A stretch of 64,000 nucleotides of DNA. It comes from Rhyacophila brunnea (Eukaryota > Arthropoda > Insecta > Trichoptera > Rhyacophilidae). Below are positions 1 through 31,133 of this stretch, piece by piece; positions within the stretch are counted from its first letter, which is position 1, and each line of letters begins with the position of its first letter. The notes beneath the pieces were generated by a model. The model saw nothing but the letters and a program-made list of their open reading frames with translations. It was not told the origin of the DNA and searched no databases. Position numbers and translations under genes: made by a program. The stretch covers positions 1 to 64,000 of the forward strand of contig JAGYXB010001067.1 in NCBI GenBank assembly GCA_022495005.1. The letters are read 5' to 3'.

Positions 1-724
1 TATTACTGTCTCATTTGGGATAGTTCAGTTTGTTAATTAATTAAACTTAAAAACAACATATCCACATACCTACCATAAAGATTCAAATTAAAAATTAATT
101 TACATATAACAAATTTTACAGATTATAGATTCAAGACGAGCACAGAATATTTTAAAAAAAATCAAAGAAATAGTATTAAAATAGTGTTTAAAAATAAAGA
201 AATAGATGCAGCAACTATTAGAAAAAATAGTAAGTACCTATACAGAGACGAGTAAATACAAAATTTATACAGTACATATCTGTACACCGATAGAGCTAAC
301 TACGCCATTTAATTATTTAAGAAGTTATAAAACAAAGAATTTATAAACCGTTCACATAAACTCGTTCTCACGCAGGAGGAATATACCAATATCCGAAGCG
401 ATTTGGTTGAACACAGTGTGTAAGCGTTCTTAAGATAAATCAATCGGATAAAGCCATGGATGGCATCCACACAGCTTCAAACAAAGGATCCTCAAAAATT
501 TCTTTTGAACCTTCTCCACCATAAGGGCCATTAGGCCATACCTACTTCTAAGAAAAGCTTCAAGCCATCATCACCAAACTACGTAATTATAGCATTTTAA
601 ATTACCAATGGTGTATCATTAATTATCGGCTTTTGAACTTTGAGAATCGATGTCTCCGCTGAATCTTAGGGGTACATTGGTACGACCGCGTTACAAATAC
701 CCGAGTTCGTGAGCACAGCAGCCT

Positions 725-985
725 TTGGTGATTGAAGTTATCACGAAGAGACGATTTACGTGGCTGGGACACGTATTCCGGATGCCGCCAAAGAGTGCGG
801 CACTTCGTACCCTTGTGGCACAGCCTCAAGGGTTCCATCGCCGTGGCCGCCTCTCCCTCACCCTGCAGAGGTGCTACAAAAGCGACCTATTTGCTGCAGG
901 TCTGACATGGCGGGAGGCGCATGGCGATGGACCGAGGGAAGTGGCGCCAATGCTTGCCCTATGCCCCAATATTAGGACATGATAG
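725..985 (+). mobile_element. Non-LTR retrotransposon C-terminal tail fragment
   Basis: An 85-codon open frame reads FTWLGHVFRM, then HRRGRLSLT, then LTWREAHGDGPR. This is the conserved arrangement (R-W-x-GHV-x-RM, basic GRP-like linker, then a W/R-rich end) found at the C-terminus of many insect RTE/CR1-type reverse transcriptases. Only the tail remains; no RT core is seen upstream. Identification rests on motif order, so the clade is not assigned. Confidence 0.6.
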
Positions 986-3440
986 GGTAGAAGAAGAAGT
1001 ATCAATAATTATATAAGATAAAACATGACGGAAGGTGCAACTCGAGTTGCTAAACACGATTCCTATAGAATAATATAAAATTGTCATTAATCAGTAGGTA
1101 CCTACCTATATTCAACATTATAAGGACTAATATTGTAGTGTATGTATATACCTATGCCATAGGCCCCACATCGTGAAGCTGGCCCCCAGGCTAGGATCTT
1201 TGGTGGGGCCCCCTTCTTATCGCTAAGAATAAAGGCAGTATGTACGGGGTAACAATAATCTGTATATTTAGTGTTTTATTGTATATTTTAAAACATCCAT
1301 ACGAATTATGGAGATGTCGAGTATTGATAAACAATTAAGAATTGTTTCGTATAACCACATAACTATAAATAATAGTATTGTAAGAAAATTCTTTTTTTTT
1401 TTACTATTAAAGCAAATTTGTGATGTGTGTTTATCTCACTTATCTGGTCGATTCGCCTCGCCGGGCTCCTCCTGAGCACGGGCTCCCAAGCTAGAGCCCT
1501 CTCAGCCCCTCGTTGTGGAGACCATGACCTATATGTTACAATGATGATGCTTTGGTTACCATTATTGTAATATACGTTATATACGTACACTTACCACCTC
1601 AGATTAAAGAACTTACCACCGTATTTATTTAATCTATGACTACCATCTAAAATTATTTATTGTCCGCACTGAACACGTACCTACCTAATTTGTGAGTGTA
1701 TTTTAAACTAAACGATTCAATTTGTGATGTTTGTCCTTACCTAGTCTCATTATAGTCATTATTATTGCCACGGTGATGAATAATGATAATACAGAACAAT
1801 AATTTATTATTATGATAGTAATTAAATTTTATCGGAGGATATTCCTTTTTTTTTAAAACAAATTTACAAACAAAAATTAACCAAAAGTTCTCTACATAGT
1901 AGGTATCTATTATTTCTATTATTTTTAAAGTAGCAAGTTACAACGTATGTAATTATAACACAATAGAAACGTCCCTTAAAAATAAACTAATTACGGTAGG
2001 CTATTCAATAGTTTCATACCAAAACATTTTTGTAGGAAAATGGCATAATGGTGCATTTATTTATTACTGTAAAAATAAGGGTTTACGACACGTCATAAAT
2101 ATTTTTTAACACGTCGAGTCAATTGTCGAAATGACATTGAATCAGAAAACCCTGTTTCAACTGTATTGTCGATCTTAAATGCTTATCGGAGTGAATTCTT
2201 AATGTTTTAGCAGATTTACACAAAGTACCTACTACTTAATTAAACCTTCATAAAATTTATAAATATCCACTCATATTTATCATTTTCAAAACGAAAAAAT
2301 TCTGCTTGTGGCCACTGGTCAACAGCATTATATATTAAATCAGTTTGGATACCAACGACAAAAAATATACTTATATGTAATATATAGAAAGGTATCGCCT
2401 GCTGAGATGTTTAACCAAATTTAAAGAGAACAAATTTAAATAATACAAAATGTTTTAAAAAACAAGCGATTATCACTAATAAGTACTAATGTACGATTTA
2501 AATTACCAAACTTTATCATATTAATTTTACCACCGAAAATTTTGCCCGCAAAAATAGACGTGGGTATAAAATTAACACGGCGATTAGATGGCGATGAAAA
2601 TAAATAAGTTTTATCACTCACAATAAAATATAAGTAATAAATTAGTAGGTAAGTAAATTCGCAATGCATACCAGTCAAAGGTAAAAGCGAGACTGTAGTG
2701 AGATGTTTCATACTTTAGAAATTATTATACAAATATGTAGGTGCCAACTTTATTTTTTATTGAATTTAAGTTATTTAAGTACAAAAGGTTTTCAAACAAT
2801 GTCAGCAAAGGCACAATTCTTTTGTAGCTTGCAGCTGTAGTTACTTTTTTATGTAATTATGCAATTATTTGGAGTGTTTAGACAATGCATTTAGACACGG
2901 ATGTATCGACACAAAAAAGAAAATTGAAAGAAATTTAGGATGTCATAAATTTTATTTTTAACCCTTGCACGCCCGGCATGACATAACTTCGTTAATTTTT
3001 AATTTTGAGAAAAACTTTAAAAGATACATTCACACATAAATATCTCAATCTAACGAACCGCAACGCAATTTTAAATGAATCTACGAGCCGGAACGGTATA
3101 TTTTGGAATTCCACGAACCACAACGGCGCTCCGGTGCGTTCCTGTCCATTTCGAACGCTGGGCCCGCGGCGCTACACATTCTACTAAATTGTCTGTTATT
3201 TTTTTCTGAGAAACAAAAAACCTATACATTTTCAACAGATGAAAACGCGTACTATATTTTATCCCTAAATACTATAATTTTGGTGGCTCTGTACTATAAT
3301 TCCACTTTCAAAATATGGCAACACTGGTACTGTTGGAAGCAGGGGTACAAGAACCACCAGGCAGTGTCCGCTCAGTGGTGGCTTCCTTAAACTGTAAATA
3401 TACCCAATAGATGATATCTTAAAGATAGGTAACTGGGGCC

Positions 3441-3590
3441 CGATTTCCTAACTATCGTCTCGTGTGGCACCAGACGACATGACGTAATTGTGACGTCGCC
3501 AATACACGCTCGAGCGGGCGGCATGTATTGGCTGACGTCACAATTACGTCATGTCGTCTGGTGCCACACGAGTCGATAGTTAGGAAATCG
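3441..3590. repeat. 150-bp foldback (near-perfect inverted repeat)
   Basis: The block starting cgatttcctaactatcg and the block ending cgatagttaggaaatcg are reverse complements, with arms of roughly 65-70 bp around a short GC-rich centre (ctcgagcgggcggc). Each arm contains a TGACGTC-type site. It looks like a small foldback MITE. No convincing target-site duplication is visible. It lies about 820 bp upstream of the flw start codon. Confidence 0.85.
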
Positions 3591-3806
3591 CGGTGCTGGC
3601 GTAGTGAGTCGACATTTCACTACAACTACCAGAGAACGATGGATACACCACCATCAGAAGAGGAAAAGGACCCATTAACTTTTCTATTCAACCATATACA
3701 TGGAAAGTCACGATGGTCTATACCTCGTCATATACAGGAATTTGGCATACCCAACACCAGGTAATAACAAACAGATATCTCAAGGACTTCAAAGTCAAAT
3801 TCGAAT

Positions 3807-4127
3807 AATGAAAGGAGTTTTACCTACCAATAAAACTCTTATTATTCATGTTGACTTTGAAGTCCAGGTAACTTCTACCTGGTTCCTTGAGTCATATCAT
3901 AATGAAGACCATATGAAGACAGAGGGATCCCAAGCTCTATACATAAAAAATGGACGCGCGGGTATGACCAGTAAATAAAAACGGAGGAGTGACCAACGAC
4001 AAGAAAAAGGAAAATAAATTAGTAGAATATAACCTCACGCGTAGAAGAAAGAGCAAACCCTATCTCTAGGACTTCAAAGTCAACATGAATAATAAGAGTT
4101 TTATTGGTAGGTAAAACTCCTTTCATT
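3807..4127. repeat. Inverted repeat pair upstream of flw
   Basis: Positions 3807-3865 and 4069-4127 are reverse complements over 59 bp (left copy begins aatgaaaggagttttaccta, right copy ends correspondingly). The left copy is itself flanked by a palindromic acttcaaagtca / tgactttgaagt pair, so a shorter hairpin also exists at about 3784-3865. Probably a MITE remnant with a 200-bp spacer. It ends about 285 bp before the flw start codon. Confidence 0.8.
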
Positions 4128-4411
4128 AATTACCTAGTTTCTTACTGATCACAAAAAATATGTGAGAAATGTTTGTATGATAAATTAAATGTTTTATAGA
4201 AGAGTTTAACAAAATAAATATCATTTTTTTAAATATACTCTTATAGGTACCTACTAATACGGAAAAGTAAAATATTATTATTAAAATAAAATCTTTGATA
4301 ATAAACAAAACAAGATTATTTTTGAACCATCTTCCATAGACAATATTAATTTAGCTCCTGTGCTAAATATATCTCTGCTTTTTACTACATGAAATTATTA
4401 GTGAGATAAAT

Positions 4412-22069
<17,658 letters not shown>

Positions 22070-25000
22070 CTCTTCAGGAGAGCCACCGCGCACTGCACCA
22101 CCCAATAGACAATCTTTACTCTGTGGACTATATCAGTAATACTAGTGAAAGCTCTGTCGTTGATAGTGCATTCTTTTTCACTCCGCACCGCACGGGGTGG
22201 ACCTCGACTGGTGACTCTCAGTGCTCCTATATGCAAATTGATTTTTCGACGGTGATATTGAGAAATTTCGATTCTGTCACCAGAAATACCATCTTGAATA
22301 ATGATTACATTATATAAATAGTCTTGATTATAAGAAGATTTATGCTGATTGTCGTGAGCAATCATTACTCATAAATAACTATTACACACAACAATTCAGA
22401 TTCCAATTGGATCATCTTGACGCTTACTGTGATTGGCTTGCGTTGTGTTTCTAACATTAAAAATTAAAAATATAACAAAATATATCTATTGACTACACAA
22501 TAATCAGTCTTTTCTTGTATTATTTATTTCAAATGTTCAAAATATTGGAGATTTTGTGATTTGTGTTGTTTCATTCTATATTTTTGTATCATACGTACTA
22601 TTAATAGTTTCTGTTCAAGTAATAAATGATATTCGAGTAAATTATGATATCAAACGTCAGATTTCACGACAGTCCATGGTAACGCCTTTGCAGGCATTTA
22701 TAAATTATAGTCGTCGAGTCGGGTCTGGCAAGATTAGTAACTTCTCTATTTCGCTATAGTTAATTGAAATAGATTCAGAATGACAGTCAATAATATTTGA
22801 CTATAATATCAAGGTATTCAAGGTGGCATTTCTGTTGATAAATCCCGCATTTCTTATTAGTGTTACGTTATTTTTGTACCTCGCAGTTGTGTTTTCTTTA
22901 CCTCAAAACGACGTCACACCCAACCGAGGACTGGGAGAGCCTCAAAATCAGACATAACTAGTTGAAATTAATTCTTTATTAGGCAGTGTAGATTCACTTC
23001 ATCATGCTATGAATCCTTTGTGGCAAAATATAGTGTATCAGTGAACAGTTATAATTTCATAGATTAAACTTTGTATGGTGAAAATAAATCTACTGTAAAT
23101 ATATTTTTGAGGTCAGCGTCAATAATACAATATAATCCTTTGACATATACAAGAATCATCGAAATTGTTGCTTACATTTTGCCATAAGGATCATTATCGC
23201 CTGTGGCAGTGAAACGTTGTTCTTCGTAAACTTTAATTTTTATTTTTGATTTTACGAAAGCAACATATTGTCAAATATTTCTCCACAGAGTAAAGTGTTT
23301 TTTTTTTGTTTTCTTGTCAGTCGGTATTATATTATAATATACAGATTATTTTATTTTAATTCGTTGTGGCACATAATTGTTACTGTTATGTGCATCGTAG
23401 TTTGTAACTATTAATATTCATTCTCACGTTACTCCGTGTATTTATTTTATTCGTAAATGACAATTTAACAAGAGCCGTGTGCGTGTGCGTCTATCGATAA
23501 ATTATTACTGCATCGTTTGGAAAACTGTTGTCTCGTAGAATAATTATCTTGCTGTAATTCCATACGTGATGATAGTTTATTTATTGTATCGCTATATTTT
23601 CATTTGAAATGTATTGAAACGGGTGCACCAAGCGCGTGCTGACGAGTGTGTGTTTCTTTTAGAGGACACAAAGTGTATTTTCTATTCGGACTGTCACGTC
23701 TCCGTCGATAAGGTTGTTATTAAAGATATGCACCGTTGCTTGTGAACACGGTACCGGGAGATATAATTAATGCACTCTTGATTGTGTGCAGTACGATGTG
23801 TTGTTGAGATGCACTGTTATTGTTATGACAATCTGTTTAGGTTGAGTGATAAAAATAAAATTAATGAACTCCGAAGATTTGGAGATTTCATTCTGAGAGA
23901 TTCTTTTCGTTTGTCTTAATATATCTTCATTATTGACGTTTGCAATGACTTCTAAAAACAATTACTGTTTGATTGACTGTGACGTTCAGAGCAGGTATGT
24001 CCAATGCGTCAATCGCTGGATAGATTTCGGCCGATCGCACCATACACCCAAAGGAATTAAATCATGTCACAATATAAAAGGCGTGTACATTCAGTTGTAA
24101 TTAATATGCTTTAATTGAGATTTTGAGGTGGAAGCTTTAACAATTCCTTTTTTTCCTAACCAGCTTACGTAAATTTATTTCCGTTTCGGGGTCTCTAAAT
24201 TTAGAATCAATGGTTCTGTCCAGTTCCCGCTGCAAAATAATTAAGGGGCTTTTAGGGATTGGTTGTGGTTCAATCCAAACTCTGATATATTCATTGTATT
24301 AACTTATAATACGTCATTGTTTTTAGAAGTCTTAAATGTATGTTTGCTTTTTCTATAGAATTCTTTATACTATTAGGATATTAATTAAGCGACGGTTTTT
24401 AACGTCGTGATGCCTTGAAATTTGAGCTGTTCTTAAAGTTAAACCAAATTATAACATTTTTTGTGGCCTTCATATTTTTTTCAGCTATGTATCCTTTAAT
24501 GATTTAGATGTGTGTAAATGGTAATTATTGTAAAATTTGATTCAAACTAGTAATGTCAGTGTTGCCACTCTTAAATAGAGGAATACTTGCACCAATGACA
24601 AGCAATAAATTTTGTAAATATTTCGATCGAAGATATTCCTGTCCACACTTGTAATCTGAATTGACACGTCTTCGTGGGAAAACGATGATATCTTCAAATG
24701 TTCAACGCATTGAAACTGCAGATTTCCAATTATCGAAGACATCTATTATTATTCACTTGACAAATCGTGAGTGGAGAACTACTAGCTTCTAAGTGTTTAT
24801 TATTGGAGAAACAAAAGTAACAATAAATTTGTTAGGTTTGTTTTGTCTAAAATAAAGACTTAGAACTTTGTAGTATTAGGCTCGCGAAACATAAATAATA
24901 CGTAATATGAATTTTGTTTTATAGTGTAAATTTTTATACCGTAAGATATCATCTATATTGTCATACAAAATTCAGCATTAACAAGACATTCAAATATTTA

Positions 25001-25174
25001 GTTGTGGTGAGTGTGTGCGTCAATGTATACTGTGACTTCTATATCATGGCCAACACGTCAGAGCGCTGTTTGTAGTGCTAAAGGACGGTAGCGGATGGTG
25101 GTCTCATAGAGATGTACATGGAAGAGACTATAGTGATATTACAAAAAGTTCTTTTTTTATGGCATTACAATGCT

Positions 25175-25440
25175 ACGAGGGTATTGGCCTTATCTCCAGC
25201 ATCTGTCTCCATCCAGTTTAAGACCCCCAAAGTCTTTAAATCCAACTTGACACAAACCCTTTATCTTGTATGAGGTTGACGAGGTCTTCGTTTGCTTTCT
25301 GGCCTCTCGAATGTCAGTTTCTTTATCGTGTGTGGCTCTTCCATCCTGTGTACATGGCCTTGCCATTTAAGGCGGCCCAATTTGATGGACTGTACGATGG
25401 AGCTCACAAGAAGTTGGCATAGGTAATTTGTCATTATTAC
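25175..25440 (-). mobile_element. Non-LTR retrotransposon C-terminal tail fragment, minus strand
   Basis: Minus-strand translation reads LGRLKWQGHVHRMEE, then RPESKRRPRQPHT, one stop, then LKTLGVLNWMETDAGDK. This is the standard GHV-RM / basic linker / W-rich ending of insect RTE/CR1-type proteins. At least one internal stop, so it is a dead fragment. Confidence 0.65.
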
Positions 25441-28400
25441 TGACAGTGTTTATGTCATTACTGTCTTAATGCCCCTTATCGCTCTTGTCACTCTTTTTTA
25501 TGGTTTGTAGTTACCTATAATCAACCACAATTCATACAAATTTCGCTTAACGGATAGTTGGAGAATTATTTTACAAATTTGATTTACAGAATAGATATTA
25601 AAAATTACAATTTATGGACAATTTTTCCGGTACGAAATTTTAGCATCTCAGCGAAATGCGTATAGAAGTCGCAATATAATTAACTGTATTCTGTGGATGT
25701 TACCTGTAATGGCGTAGAGTTTGTATCGAAGACCTGTAGTTAGTTATTAAGCAGGTGAAACAACTGTTTACTTTGGTCTAGCCTCAAACTGTTCAACTGT
25801 TTAAACTGTTGCACACCATTCAATTCAAATACAAGAAATATATTGTATACATATATTTAAAGAAGAAAATAATGTTTTTAATAGTAGTTAAAACTAAGCC
25901 ATCTAAAATTTCATTATGACATAATACATTGTATTGAACGTGTTCTTAGCACAATGTCACACAAAAAACAACACAATATTCATTCCTCGAAATCTTAGAT
26001 TCATACATTTCATAAATTTTAAAAGTTCTACATATTTAAGATAATCACTTTTTAAACAAAGATACTACATAAGTTTGTACAGAATTTGTCATAGATGTGT
26101 ATGTACAATTTGTTTTTATAAAGAACAATCTTTCCTGTCGTAGATTTGACAATTTTCAGCTATAGGCCTATTTACAAGAGAGCTATAATAACTTAACATC
26201 ATAATATATCTCAAGCTCAGACATGAGATTTTTGTAAAGCATTTTTTAGTGATTTCAAGCTATGTAGATACGACGATAGACTTTAAAATGTATTCAAATT
26301 TACCGAACACGCTTCTTCACCGGTAACATAAATAAATATTTTGTAAATTGTATAGGTGTTTTGCATATTTTAAAACTATAAGGTGTGACAAATTGAAATT
26401 GTATTTATTTTTCTGTAGAAAGTCTATTTAAATTACGAAAAATTTATTATTAATTGCACAGATTAAAAAAGTATTATTAATTTTTTTTGTTTTGCTTTTA
26501 GTCATGGTAATTTAATTGTTTTAAATACACAATTTCTGAAGCTTTTTCAATATGAAACGTTTCAAAAAGCCTTCGATAGTGTAAAGTTTACATGAGAAAA
26601 TTATGTCCTGTAAATATTATATTTCTTCAATACGTCTTAGTAAAAAATATATATTTTTAAGTATTGGAACTCTACAAATATTTGTATATATCAGGTGAAC
26701 GATTCATAAGTAATTATCCTGGAGATGTTTCTATTTTGACAGCTCAGTTAGTATATTATATAGTGTTGAATTTTATTGTAAATGACTAGAAAAATACATA
26801 TTCAAATAAATTTAATGTTAGTAAATTAAAATACGGAGACCGTATTTTTTACAGGATTTTAAAAATCAATTCATTACCTACGCATGTGTCGTTTTGTTCA
26901 AGATATTCTAAAGTGAAGTCGGAATCTATATTATCTTTCACTCGGATAAGAAGGTTCAGCAGTGTTGTGTATTTGTAGATCGAGTGATGTTTTCGCGAAA
27001 CTAAGGATTAGTTAGCTTATTAAACTACATCGCTATAGTCAAAGATGAAGAAGTAAACTTTCTTATATAGAGTCTAAACATAATACATATAAAAATGAAG
27101 CAAAAAAGGTAACTTTAATTTTCATATAAACTCTTGCTTCAATGATTTTTATACTTAGTAAAACCACGAGGCTCTCATCTGGAAGAAAATTCAAATCACT
27201 CACAATTTAACATGGATCTATATATTTCCTGTTGAAAATTTTCTAAGATTTCATTCATAACTCTTTTCTTTGTCACTTGATTTATAAATGAATTTATTAA
27301 CACGATTTTAAGTTTTTTGAAGGACGATTGTTACAATAAGAAAGTTATCAAACTGAGGTACACTCCTCTGCTTTCATATTGTAAAAGAATAAAAAGGACT
27401 ACATAAAATTAATTATATCGCCGTGTTTCAATCAGTTATATTAATATCCAATGTTTTATACTTACATCTATTGTCTTCATAGTCAATCAAAATATTTGTA
27501 TACAACGCAGGCTGTTGTGCAAACACTTTAACCAATGTAAGATTGTTACAACTTATTAAATTTTCCACACTGATATTGATTTGATTTTACGACGACATTA
27601 GTTTCTTCTGTGTTCATAATATTTATATTTTTTTGATTATCCAATAGTACATAAACTAAATTATTATCTACTTACAGTACGTCGACAATGTGATATAGTT
27701 GAATATTAAAGAAGCCTATGAAAAACTGCAAAAAGATTAATTATTTCTTATCATAGTCTTTTGAGAGAGAGAGAGAGAGAGCTAAACTATATTTTTGTTG
27801 CTTTGCAAGAATTTATAATACGATAGTGATTGTTTTAAGCAGTGTTCTGTCTACAAGATAATAATATGTATATTTTTCTATGACAGTTAATTATTTGTGT
27901 GATGTCCATAGGTGATTACTTTTTAGAAAAGTCACATTGCCAGATTGCATGAGGTAATAATGTAGTTATATTATGCTTTCCTGTCATATTAGCTTGTATA
28001 GAATGTTAATTTATCGTTAATGCAAATATTTTTTTCTTATCTAAATCGGCGAGTGAATATAAGGTCTAAATGTAATTAAGTCTGAATGTATCTGATGGTA
28101 TGAATGTTGTCACGATGCTATGTGCAGATTAAAAGGTTCACGTTGCGCATCTAAAAGCCTAATAGAATTGTGTATTATTATTTTAATATAATTTATTGTA
28201 TGCATAATGATAATTTTAGTATTTTTTTTTTAGGTAACTTAATACATACATAAACACCAAAAGTATTTTATAAAAAAAAATCAATTAGTGTTTTTAGCGT
28301 AATTATTTTTAATTAAGAGTCATGAAAAATATTATTTCCAGAGTGGAGATTAAAAAATATATATTTAATTCATGTCTAAAAAATTCTTTCATCTGCGTCA

Positions 28401-29241
28401 TCTGTATTTTAGCAGTAATTTTCAATTTTTTTCTTGTAGGATTTTAAAAACGTTTTACATTTCTTATAGAAAGTAAACTATTCGTAAAAATCCAAACTAG
28501 TCTCATGCCATAACCGTAACTTTACGTCTATTAATACTCTTTTTTTATTTTCCATCACTGCTTATCTCGCATTTATCATAAACATTCAAAATATAAGTTT
28601 TTATTTTATACACATAGAAGAGTTTCATCATTGCAATGTATTTTTGACATATTTTTTTACACCGGATGTCTTTTTGAACTGAACATTGTGTCGTAACAAT
28701 CTTCGGAAAGCGAAAGCTGGGTCGATGAATAATTATTGTCAAATTATCACGCTTTCTTTATAGTCGTTAAAAATACAATATCTTTATGTATGTTAATAGA
28801 ATAAAGATAAAAAAAACTTGTTATTATTTTATGAAGATCTATTACTTTAGCGAGTTTAATTATTAATCTAATAGTTAACAATACCCATAGGTATCATGGA
28901 AAGCTGTATTCTTACATTAATAAAAATATACGAACCTGTATTTCATTTCTTATGGATCCTGACCATTCCTCCACCAAAACAGTCCCAAAATTTTGCTTTT
29001 ACAGCAAATATCTGTTGCACATGTTAATTTTTGAATTCATAATGGTAACAATGGGTCTAAAAGCGTACATACGCCCCACCGGGGGGCAATTTGAATGTTT
29101 TGGGGGCAATGTGCAAATCAATAATATTTGGTACATTTTTTTGTAGTTAAAAAATGCATTTTCGAAAATATTTTTTCAATATTGCAACCATGACTTTCCG
29201 AGAAAATTACTGTTGCCATTCCCATCATAATATTATTTATA

Positions 29242-29470
29242 GGCCATCCATGGACTGAAACCGTATGCGGTTTCGAACCGTGTGCTATACTAAGCTTATC
29301 TTTTCTGGTCATGGAAATAATATTTCCACAAAGTATATTATAAGCATCTGATCGTATCCGTTTATGAACACTTACAAATTTAGTGAAAATATATTTTCAT
29401 GAACAAAAATCATAAGTTTAGTATGGCACACGGATCTAAACCGCATACGGTTTCAGTCCATGGATGGCCT
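29242..29470. repeat. Foldback element with about 58-bp inverted ends
   Basis: Left end aggccatccatggactgaaa with tatgcggtttcgaaccgtgt; the right end is its near reverse complement. About 115 bp of AT-rich DNA lies between the arms. Likely a small MITE. No clear target duplication. Confidence 0.75.
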
Positions 29471-30019
29471 CTTAGTTGAATGCAGTGCTTTAGCAGTGCA
29501 AATAAATGATTTGTTACTGAAAAAAGAAATCGTTTTGATATCACAAACTGTGGAGATTTAAGATTAAAGTTGACCAAATTGGTACCTTACATAAAATCTC
29601 TTTACAACTCACATCGAGCACAATGATCGCACTAATTTTCTTCCGACTTGTACATATAATATAATAAACATAGTTACAGGATGCAGGATGTGGTGAAAAT
29701 AAAACAATTTTAATCATTTTTTTTTTTTTTTTTAAGTTGATATGTAGCTATCATTAAATGATTTTTATTATAATAATATTATGTTGTTATACGTTATATA
29801 TTATGTTATAATAATGTATATTATACAGTCCCATATAAAATTTATGAATAATTTGATTTATAAAATCTATTTTTATTTAAATTTGTCAAAATAATAATCG
29901 GTTTGGTAGGTATGAATGAGGTGTTTGAGAGAGTAAAAAACATAATGGCCCTCCATCTTCTAAATATCTCGAAGAGTATTTATTATATTTAGCTCCAGTT
30001 TTAGTATATCTTTATTTAA

Positions 30020-30254
30020 CACCCACGGTGGCCGCGCGGCTTAACCGTTGGACTATCACGCCGTGGGTCCCAGGTTTGAATCCTGGGTCTGGCAAGTACA
30101 CATATTGTTTTTCAATTTGTGTGTGTCAGGGTATGGACCTAATAGGTTGAGCAAGTGGCTGACATCCATTTCTCGTAAAAAACAAAAATCGTGTTAATAC
30201 AAACCTCTACTCTATAGAGGCCTATATGATCCTATTAGGATCGGACATGGTCGG
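30020..30254 (+). mobile_element. tRNA-derived SINE, full-length, plus orientation
   Basis: The clearest complete copy of the family. The tRNA-like head has an A-box region tggccgcgcggcttaacc and a B-box ggtttgaatcc. A body follows (tctggcaagtacacatattg, aataggttgagcaagtggct), then the 3' end gatcctattaggatcggaca. Expected to derive from Pol III transcription and to be moved by a LINE in trans (family knowledge). Confidence 0.9.
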
Positions 30255-30544
30255 AATTATTTTTTATAATTTACTACCATAGGGTTTTTACCTTTGATAT
30301 TTTGTATAAAAAAAGGCTAAAAATACAACATTGACATTTTTCTTGATTTCACTGATACACAAAATTAACTTAAAATATAAATAAATAATGGAAAATTTCA
30401 ATACCTGTAGATATTTGAATTAAATGAATAACACTTAATAATAGTGATTCCATAAAGTTTTTAGTTGTGTGAAAAAGTCGGCCCATAATATGAATCTCTT
30501 AGAATTGAACATGGTGGTATTATATATAATATAAAGTTTGAATT

Positions 30545-30675
30545 TGTGCCTATAAGTTGTCCGCTGAGTGAGGGCGGCACGTGCTAACATTTTACATGTC
30601 ATTCAATACTTTTTATACTGTGATAAGCTTAGTTCTATATTCGAACACCGGACGATTTATGATGATATATCTAGG
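30545..30675 (+). repeat. Dispersed repeat family A, copy 3
   Basis: Contains tataagttgtccgctgag, tgagggcggcacgtgcta, attcaatactttttatactg and acgatttatgatgat in the order of the other two copies. It abuts the split non-LTR element that begins near 30693. Confidence 0.65.
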
Positions 30676-31133
30676 TGGATACGTCCTGTGTAACTCATGG
30701 AAATGCAGGAACTTACTCAAGTAAGCAACAAAGTAGGTTTGAAAATAAATGTAACAAAGACGAAAGTCATGTTCAACTGCTTTGCGGGCCAAAAAGAGAT
30801 CCTCATCAATGGCACTCAGCTCAAACATTGAAGTTAATTCCTCCAAACCAAAACCCGCCACGCACCACACCCGGTCTTAATCGGGCGTATCACGTGGCCC
30901 TACATTGTCGATGTGAAGCATCTAGTTAAGTTTTAGGCCGGGAATGCCCTAGGAGGAGATACCCAGGACTAAGGACTAAGTGTAGCACACTCAGAGTGAG
31001 CTCTGACTGAGTTTAAAGTTACTTTCTAATGCAAAGTGCCGGGGAGAGAAGAGCACAGGGAAATTATGAAAATAAAAATGATTCTAGTGTATATAAAACA
31101 AAATAATGAAGCTTATCATACGGACAGCAAAAA

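Larger units (their letters stand above)
1..4411. other. 5' flank of flw: repeat-rich non-coding DNA
   Basis: No host gene is recognised before the flw start codon. It contains a non-LTR tail fragment (about 725-985), a GC-richer patch near 1440-1530 of unknown nature, a 150-bp near-perfect foldback (3441-3590) and a pair of inverted 59-bp blocks (3807-4127). The flw promoter and 5' UTR must lie here or overlap exon 1, but no TATA or initiator could be fixed by eye. The short open frames look fortuitous. Confidence 0.6.
22070..30019. other. Downstream of flw: presumed 3' UTR and AT-rich intergenic DNA
   Basis: No gene recognised for 8 kb. The first part must contain the flw 3' UTR, but no polyadenylation site could be fixed because AATAAA-like words are common in this AT-rich DNA. 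It contains a non-LTR tail (25175-25440), a (GA)n run of about 20 bp near 27762, and a foldback element (29242-29470). Short open frames here have no recognisable domains. Confidence 0.6.

Noticed and set aside
3528..3978. Small coding gene upstream of flw
   Set aside because: The two overlapping frames run through foldback repeats, have no domain, no splice logic and no homology recognised.
27762..27781. GA repeat as a regulatory GAGA array
   Set aside because: A simple 20-bp microsatellite without other promoter evidence.
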